Program-made: the position numbers and the translations under genes
Shown: positions 17,173-21,911 of the stretch, in pieces
Layout: each line of letters opens with the position of its first letter
Numbering within the stretch: the first letter of the stretch is position 1
Source of the DNA: Enterobacteriaceae bacterium UBA2655
GTDB taxonomy: Bacteria; Pseudomonadota; Gammaproteobacteria; Enterobacterales; Enterobacteriaceae
Reading direction: 5' to 3'
Length of the DNA: 21,911 nt
Assembly: GCA_002359495.1 (NCBI GenBank)
Contig: DENB01000016.1
Span: 253-22,163 of the forward strand
The notes under the pieces: model-generated
What the model saw: only the letters and a program-made list of their open reading frames with translations
Told to the model about the DNA's origin: nothing
Databases searched by the model: none

Positions 17173-19020
17173 GTGTTAAACCGTTATCCTTTGTGGAAGT
17201 ACCTGATGCTGATCGTCGTCGTGCTCGTCGGTCTGCTCTATGCGCTTCCCAACCTTTATGGTGAGGATCCGGCCGTTCAAATCACTGGCGCGCGCGGTGC
17301 CGCCGCCAGTGAGCAAACGTTGGATCAGATCCAGAACGTATTAAAACAAGATAATATCCAGAGCAAATCCCTCGCGCTGGAAAACGGCGCCATTCTGGCG
17401 CGCTTTGCGAATACGGACGTCCAGTTGCGCGCCCGTGAAGCCATTATGCAGACGCTTGGCGAAGACTACGTCGTCGCGCTTAACCTTGCTCCGGCAACGC
17501 CGCGCTGGCTGAGCATGCTGGCGGCGGAGCCGATGAAGCTGGGCCTCGATCTGCGCGGCGGCGTTCACTTCCTGATGGAAGTGGATATGGATACCGCGTT
17601 AGGCAAACTGCAGGAGCAGAATGCCGACAGCCTGCGCAGCGACCTGCGCGAAAAAAATATCCCCTACACCAACGTCAATAAGATCGCCAACTACGGCGTC
17701 GAAATCCGTTTTCGCGACGGCAACGCACGGGACGAAGCGATCAACTGGCTGACCTCCCGTCACCGCGACATGGTGATCGCCTCCAGCGGCAGCGATGCGC
17801 TGCGCGCCGTGATGAGCGACGCGCGCCTCAGCGAAGCGCGTGAATACGCGGTGCAGCAGAACATCACCATCCTACGCAACCGCGTCAACCAGCTGGGCGT
17901 CGCCGAGCCGCTGGTGCAGCGTCAGGGCACTGACCGTATCGTGGTGGAGCTGCCGGGCATTCAGGATACCGCGCGCGCGAAAGAGATTCTTGGCGCAACC
18001 GCGACTCTGGAATTCCGTCTGGTCAATACCAGTGTCGATCCGACCGCCGCCGCCAATGGCCGCGTGCCGGGCGACTCCGAAGTGAAGCCGACTCGCGACG
18101 GTCAGCCGGTAGTGCTCTATAAGCGTGTGATTTTAACCGGCGACCATATCACCGACTCAACCTCCAGCATGGATGAGTACAACCAGCCGCAGGTGAACAT
18201 TTCGCTGGACGGCGCGGGCGGCAATACCATGTCCAACTTCACCAAGGACAATATCGGCAAACCGATGGCGACCCTGTTTGTTGAGTACAAGGACAGCGGT
18301 AAGAAAGACGCCAACGGCCGCGCGGTGCTGGTGAAACAGGAAGAGGTAATCAACGTCGCCAATATCCAGTCTCGCCTCGGCAACAGCTTCCGCATCACCG
18401 GCATCAACAACCCGAACGAAGCGCGTCAACTGTCGCTGCTGCTGCGCGCGGGCGCGCTGATCGCGCCGATTCAGATTGTGGAAGAACGCACCATCGGTCC
18501 AACCATGGGCGCGCAAAATATCACCCAGGGTCTGGAAGCTTGTCTGTGGGGTTTGATCGCCTCCATCCTCTTTATGGTGGTGTTTTATAAAAAGTTCGGC
18601 CTGATCGCCACCAGCGCGCTGCTCTGCAACCTGGTACTGATCGTCGGCATTATGTCGTTGCTGCCGGGCGCCACTCTGACTATGCCGGGCATCGCCGGTA
18701 TTGTTCTGACGTTGGCGGTGGCGGTGGATGCGAACGTGTTGATTAACGAACGTATCAAGGAAGAGCTGCGAAACGGGCGTTCCGTGCAGCAGGCGATCCA
18801 CGAAGGCTATAAAGGCGCCTTCTCAAGTATCGTCGACGCTAACGTCACCACCCTGATCAAAGTCATCATCCTGTATGCGGTCGGTACGGGTTCCATTAAA
18901 GGTTTTGCGATTACCACCGGGATTGGTATTGCCACCTCGATGTTTACCGCAATTGTTGGTACGCGCGCCATCGTGAACCTGGTGTACGGCGGCAAACGCA
19001 TCAACAAGCTGTCTATCTGA
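17173..19020 (+). CDS. secD: Protein translocase subunit SecD
   Basis: SecD with SecF uses the proton motive force to help pull proteins through SecYEG on the periplasmic side. The 615-residue product equals E. coli SecD. The first membrane span (about 8-26) is followed by the large periplasmic P1 region with the D5 motif [16 protein letters not shown] (123-138), then five C-terminal membrane spans from about 450. D519 in [15 protein letters not shown], implicated in proton transport, is conserved. The start is GTG with AAGGGAA ten bases upstream. It is part of the queA-secF operon; secF follows after ten bases. Confidence 0.98.
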   Translation: MLNRYPLWKYLMLIVVVLVGLLYALPNLYGEDPAVQITGARGAAASEQTLDQIQNVLKQDNIQSKSLALENGAILARFANTDVQLRAREAIMQTLGEDYVVALNLAPATPRWLSMLAAEPMKLGLDLRGGVHFLMEVDMDTALGKLQEQNADSLRSDLREKNIPYTNVNKIANYGVEIRFRDGNARDEAINWLTSRHRDMVIASSGSDALRAVMSDARLSEAREYAVQQNITILRNRVNQLGVAEPLVQRQGTDRIVVELPGIQDTARAKEILGATATLEFRLVNTSVDPTAAANGRVPGDSEVKPTRDGQPVVLYKRVILTGDHITDSTSSMDEYNQPQVNISLDGAGGNTMSNFTKDNIGKPMATLFVEYKDSGKKDANGRAVLVKQEEVINVANIQSRLGNSFRITGINNPNEARQLSLLLRAGALIAPIQIVEERTIGPTMGAQNITQGLEACLWGLIASILFMVVFYKKFGLIATSALLCNLVLIVGIMSLLPGATLTMPGIAGIVLTLAVAVDANVLINERIKEELRNGRSVQQAIHEGYKGAFSSIVDANVTTLIKVIILYAVGTGSIKGFAITTGIGIATSMFTAIVGTRAIVNLVYGGKRINKLSI

Positions 19021-19030
19021 GGAGTGCGTT

Positions 19031-19999
19031 GTGGCACAGGAATACAATATTGAACAGCTGAACCATGGGCGTAAGGTCGTCGACTTTATGCGCTGGGATA
19101 AGCTGGCGTTTATTATCTCGGGCCTGCTGATCCTGGCGTCCATCGCCGTCGTCTCCGTGCGCGGCTTCAACTGGGGACTCGACTTCACCGGCGGTACGGT
19201 GATCGAGATTAACCTGGAGAAACCGACCGAGCTGGATCCGCTGCGCGTTGGGCTGGAGAAAGCGGGTTATGCCGATCCCATCGTGCAGAACTTCGGCAGC
19301 AGCCGCGACGTGATGGTGCGCATGGCGCCGATGGACGGTCCGGCGGGTCAGGAGCTGGGCAACAAAGTGATCGCCATCGTTAAGCAGACTGCGCAGCAGG
19401 ACGCCACCGTGAAGCGTATCGAGTTCGTCGGCCCGAGCGTGGGCAGCGATCTGGCGCAGGCCGGCGCGATGGCGCTGCTGTCGGCGCTGATTGCGATCCT
19501 GATCTATATCGGGTTCCGCTTTGAGTGGCGTCTGGCGCTGGGCACCGTACTGGCGCTGGCGCACGACGTCATCATCACCTGCGGCATTTTGTCGCTGGCG
19601 CACATTGAGATCGATCTGACGATTGTCGCGTCGCTGATGTCGGTGATCGGCTACTCGCTCAACGATAAAATCGTGGTTTCCGACCGTATTCGTGAGAACT
19701 TCCGTAAGATTCGCCGCGGTTCGTCTTACGATATCACCAACGTGTCGCTGACCCAGACGTTGAGCCGTACCTTAATCACCTCGCTGACCACGCTGGCGAT
19801 GATCCTGATCCTGTTCATCTTCGGCGGCGCCCTGCTGAAAGGCTTCTCGCTGACGATGCTGATCGGCGTGACCATCGGCACGATCTCGTCAATCTACGTC
19901 TCTTCGGCGCTGGCGCTGAAGCTGGGTATGAAGCGCGAACATATGCTGGTGCAGAAGGTCGAGAAAGAGGGCGCCGATCAGCCTTCGATCATGCCGTAA
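19031..19999 (+). CDS. secF: Protein translocase subunit SecF
   Basis: SecF is the partner of SecD in the six-span-plus-six-span complex. The product is 322 residues (E. coli 323). It has an N-terminal span (about 26-44), the D5-like motif [15 protein letters not shown], five later spans and the conserved [15 protein letters not shown] segment (209-223), which carries residues of the proton path. The start is GTG, preceded by GAGGAG around the secD stop, so translation is likely coupled to secD. A strong terminator 25 bases after its stop ends the operon. Confidence 0.98.
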   Translation: MAQEYNIEQLNHGRKVVDFMRWDKLAFIISGLLILASIAVVSVRGFNWGLDFTGGTVIEINLEKPTELDPLRVGLEKAGYADPIVQNFGSSRDVMVRMAPMDGPAGQELGNKVIAIVKQTAQQDATVKRIEFVGPSVGSDLAQAGAMALLSALIAILIYIGFRFEWRLALGTVLALAHDVIITCGILSLAHIEIDLTIVASLMSVIGYSLNDKIVVSDRIRENFRKIRRGSSYDITNVSLTQTLSRTLITSLTTLAMILILFIFGGALLKGFSLTMLIGVTIGTISSIYVSSALALKLGMKREHMLVQKVEKEGADQPSIMP

Positions 20000-20023
20000 T
20001 GCCTGGCATTGTGAATTGAATGA

Positions 20024-20053
20024 ACGGGCTGCCTGCAGGCAGCCCGTTTTTTT
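20024..20053 (+). terminator. Strong intrinsic terminator of the queA-secF operon
   Basis: ACGGGCTGCC (20024-20033) and GGCAGCCCGT (20038-20047) form a perfect ten-base stem with loop TGCA, followed by a run of T through 20053. It lies right before the stop codon of the convergent lipoprotein gene. Confidence 0.93.
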
Positions 20054-20054
20054 A

Positions 20055-20624
20055 TTAAGGCGTCGCCGATTCGGGCGCAGCGGGGGATTGCGCGACCACA
20101 TCGTGCACGCGCACAAAGCCCAGCTGGTCCGGCGTCAGGCCGCTCAGGCGCAGCGGTATGCTCACGGACGATTTGGGTAGCAGGCTGGCCGGGATCTCGA
20201 CGCTCTGGTTCAGGGAACCGGCGTTGAGCGGCTTGCCGCTGGCGGCGTCCAGCTCTCCCCACGCGACCTTAGCGCTAAGCGCAGGCAGCGGCTGTTCGCC
20301 AGCCGAACGAATATTAAGGTTGGCGCGCGTGCCGCTCGCCTCGCTCTCAATCTGCGTCAGGGAAAGACGCAGTTCGCCCAGCTGGGTTTGCAACACTACC
20401 GCCGTACTGGCCTGTGGCAGCAGCCAGGCGCCCTGTTCAGAGCGGCTGTTCAACAGGTTCTGCTGCTCCAGCGCCGTGGCCTGACTGGTGAGCTGGCGCA
20501 TCTCCTGATTAAGTTGACTCACTTCCTGATGCAACTGCTTTACTTCTGGCGACGCCGGGGTCGAGCTGCATCCGCTCAGCGCCAGCAACGACAGCGCGGC
20601 TGGCGCCCAAACCATCCTGATCAT
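20055..20624 (-). CDS. yajI: YajI-like lipoprotein (DUF3251 type)
   Basis: This is a predicted outer- or inner-membrane lipoprotein of unknown function. The 189-residue product has a type II signal peptide, MIRMVWAPAALSLLALSGC, with lipobox LSGC (lipidated C19) followed by SSTP. A short heptad-like coiled coil (about 28-60, rich in Leu, Gln and Glu) then leads into a beta-rich domain ending with SVSIPLRLSGLTPDQLGFVRVHDV, typical of DUF3251. E. coli yajI occupies the equivalent place next to nrdR, which supports the name more than the sequence I can recall does. The ATG at 20624 is preferred over 20615, with AAGGA upstream. It follows the Kbp-like gene by 22 bases on the same strand. Confidence 0.75.
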   Translation of the reverse strand: MIRMVWAPAALSLLALSGCSSTPASPEVKQLHQEVSQLNQEMRQLTSQATALEQQNLLNSRSEQGAWLLPQASTAVVLQTQLGELRLSLTQIESEASGTRANLNIRSAGEQPLPALSAKVAWGELDAASGKPLNAGSLNQSVEIPASLLPKSSVSIPLRLSGLTPDQLGFVRVHDVVAQSPAAPESATP

Positions 20625-20646
20625 AACGAACTGTCCTTTTTTTACG

Positions 20647-21084
20647 TTACTTAGGAATACGCAGCACCTGACCCGGGTAGATCTTATCCGGGTGCGTCAG
20701 CATCGGCTTGTTGGCTTCGAAAATCTTGTTGTATTCATTGGCATTCCCATATACCTGTTTTGAAATAGCGCTCAGCGTATCGCCTTTTTTCACTGTATAA
20801 AGTTCCGCTTCCGGCGCGCTCTGCGCCACGCTGACTTTATCTTCCACTTTGGTGATGCCCGCGACGTTGCCCGCCGCAACGAGAATTTTCTCTTTGAGCT
20901 CCTGAGAAATGGCGTCGCCACTCAGCGTGACGGTATCTCCTTTTACATCGACGTTTACTTTGTCACTGTCCGGCAGGCCAAGCTTGTTGATGTGCTCCTG
21001 CAGTTTTTTACTCTGGTCATTACCACCCGAGACCGCATCCCACAGTTTTTCGCCCGCTTCTTTGACAAAATTAAACAGACCCAT
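20647..21084 (-). CDS. kbp: Potassium-binding protein Kbp-like (BON-LysM protein, YgaU)
   Basis: Kbp is a small cytoplasmic K+-binding protein made of a BON domain and a LysM domain. The product is 145 residues (E. coli 149). The N-terminus [18 protein letters not shown] matches E. coli YgaU/Kbp almost exactly. The BON part covers about 25-90 ([23 protein letters not shown] and [13 protein letters not shown] regions), and LysM about 95-144 ([20 protein letters not shown], ending [10 protein letters not shown]). It has a textbook AGGAGG just before the ATG, indicating strong expression. In E. coli this gene is elsewhere on the chromosome, so its place here beside yajI and nrdR is a difference. 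It probably forms an operon with the lipoprotein gene. Confidence 0.92.
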   Translation of the reverse strand: MGLFNFVKEAGEKLWDAVSGGNDQSKKLQEHINKLGLPDSDKVNVDVKGDTVTLSGDAISQELKEKILVAAGNVAGITKVEDKVSVAQSAPEAELYTVKKGDTLSAISKQVYGNANEYNKIFEANKPMLTHPDKIYPGQVLRIPK

Positions 21085-21115
21085 AATGCCTCCTGATTAT
21101 TTCTTCGGTTAGTGT

Positions 21116-21135
21116 GCCGTAACATACGGCTTTTT
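21116..21135 (+). terminator. Terminator-like hairpin between kbp and nrdR
   Basis: GCCGTA (21116-21121) and TACGGC (21125-21130) with loop ACA are followed by TTTTT on the plus strand. No plus-strand gene ends here, since kbp reads the other way. It may stop antisense transcripts heading for nrdR, or the dyad may be a binding site in the kbp leader. Confidence 0.4.
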
Positions 21136-21222
21136 AAGCATAGTGGTTTTTGCCGTGACTTACCCTAAACAAGCGCGCGCTCTTGTGAGACCGGCCGAGG
21201 AAAGGCACGGGAATACATTTTG

Positions 21223-21253
21223 TTGCTTAAGAGTTCGCGTTACACTGTATAAC
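21223..21253 (+). promoter_or_regulatory. Possible sigma-70 promoter of nrdR
   Basis: TATAAC (21248-21253, five of six) lies 26 bases before the nrdR ATG. TTGCTT (21223-21228) would be a -35 at 19 bases, slightly long. An AGGAAA ribosome site follows before the ATG. Confidence 0.4.
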
Positions 21254-21279
21254 CCCTTTATCTCGCGTCAGGAAACGTC

Positions 21280-21729
21280 ATGCATTGCCCATTTTGCTCC
21301 GCTGTGGACACCAAAGTGATAGATTCTCGTCTGGTCAGTGAAGGTTCGTCGGTGCGGCGTCGTCGCCAGTGTCTGGTCTGCCACGAGCGTTTCACCACCT
21401 TCGAAGTGGCTGAGCTGGTTATGCCGCGCGTGGTAAAGAGCAACGATGTGCGTGAACCTTTCAACGAGGATAAACTCAGCAGCGGCATGATGAAGGCGCT
21501 GGAGAAGCGTCCGGTCAGCGCCGATGCGGTGGAAAGCGCCGTTAACCATATCAAGACCCAGCTGCGCGCCACCGGCGAACGGGAGATCCCCAGCAAGCTG
21601 ATCGGCAACCTGGTGATGGACGAGCTGAAGAAGCTCGATAAGGTTGCTTACATCCGCTTCGCCTCGGTTTACCGCAGCTTTGAAGATATTCGTGATTTCG
21701 GCGAAGAGATCGCCCGGCTGCAGGATTAA
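21280..21729 (+). CDS. nrdR: Transcriptional repressor NrdR of ribonucleotide reductase genes
   Basis: NrdR senses ATP/dATP and represses the nrd ribonucleotide reductase operons. The 149-residue product equals E. coli NrdR. The N-terminal zinc ribbon has C3, C6, C31 and C34 (MHCPFC and CLVCHERF), with the basic SSVRRRRQ stretch between them; the ATP-cone domain follows (about 49-139) with [16 protein letters not shown] and [12 protein letters not shown]. The ATG at 21280 has AGGAAA upstream. ribD starts two bases after its stop, as in the usual nrdR-rib cluster. Confidence 0.98.
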   Translation: MHCPFCSAVDTKVIDSRLVSEGSSVRRRRQCLVCHERFTTFEVAELVMPRVVKSNDVREPFNEDKLSSGMMKALEKRPVSADAVESAVNHIKTQLRATGEREIPSKLIGNLVMDELKKLDKVAYIRFASVYRSFEDIRDFGEEIARLQD

Positions 21730-21731
21730 CG

Positions 21732-21911
21732 ATGGAAGATGAACGTTATATGGCGCGCGCGCTGGAACTGGCGCGACGCGGCCGTTTTACCACCACGCCC
21801 AATCCCAACGTCGGCTGCGTCATCGTACGCGACGGCGCAGTGGTAGGGGAGGGGTGGCATCAGCGCGCCGGCGAACCGCACGCCGAGGTGCACGCGCTGC
21901 GCATGGCGGGC
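21732..21911 (+). CDS. ribD: RibD riboflavin biosynthesis deaminase/reductase, N-terminal part (runs off window end)
   Basis: RibD is the bifunctional pyrimidine deaminase/reductase of riboflavin synthesis. Only the first 60 codons are in the window. They encode [28 protein letters not shown] and the zinc-site motif HAEVHAL with H50 and E52 of the cytidine-deaminase-like domain. The ATG lies two bases after the nrdR stop, with AGGA inside the last nrdR codons, indicating coupled expression. Truncation is due to the window edge. Confidence 0.96.
   Translation, partial: MEDERYMARALELARRGRFTTTPNPNVGCVIVRDGAVVGEGWHQRAGEPHAEVHALRMAG

Overview
This window looks like an ordinary chromosomal segment of an enterobacterium of the order Enterobacterales, most likely an Erwiniaceae member (Pantoea, Mixta or Erwinia type). 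The backbone is the E. coli order sbcC-sbcD / phoB-phoR / brnQ-proY / acpH / queA-tgt-yajC-secD-secF / yajI / nrdR-ribD. Protein lengths and motifs are close to E. coli, but the base composition is clearly GC-rich and several genes absent from this locus in E. coli sit at the junctions. The genus is an inference from gene content and cannot be fixed from sequence alone.

Layout. 1-1769 (minus): the sbcDC nuclease operon, with sbcC cut by the window edge. 1885-4923 (plus): phoB and phoR behind a near-canonical Pho box, followed directly by an orphan PstS-like periplasmic phosphate-binding protein. 4942-6204: a single-barrel MetE-like methyltransferase preceded by MetR-type sites, a long palindrome that fits tandem MetJ boxes, and a leader hairpin. 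6605-9344: brnQ and proY, transporters of branched-chain amino acids and (putatively) proline, each with its own terminator. 9458-11550 (minus): a secreted histidine acid phosphatase (phytase/glucose-1-phosphatase type) behind an inositol-monophosphatase-family gene, in the position that holds malZ in E. coli. 11787-12368 (minus): acpH. 12519-14183 (minus): a large berberine-bridge-like FAD oxidase with its own promoter and terminator, wedged between acpH and queA. 14518-19999 (plus): queA-tgt-yajC-secD-secF, joining queuosine tRNA modification with the Sec accessory complex. 20055-21084 (minus): Kbp-like LysM/BON protein and YajI-like lipoprotein. 21280-21911 (plus): nrdR and the start of ribD.

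How the parts work together. phoBR plus the PstS-like protein make a phosphate-response block. The phosphatase/IMPase pair 5 kb away could complete organic phosphate (phytate) use: a periplasmic enzyme strips phosphates and a cytoplasmic one handles a monophosphate. No Pho box was found in front of that pair, so any regulatory link is open. The MetE-like gene carries signals expected of methionine-regulon control. No CRISPR array, tRNA, rRNA, insertion sequence or phage gene was seen. The most interesting items are the accessory insertions at conserved junctions and the layered control region ahead of the MetE-like gene.
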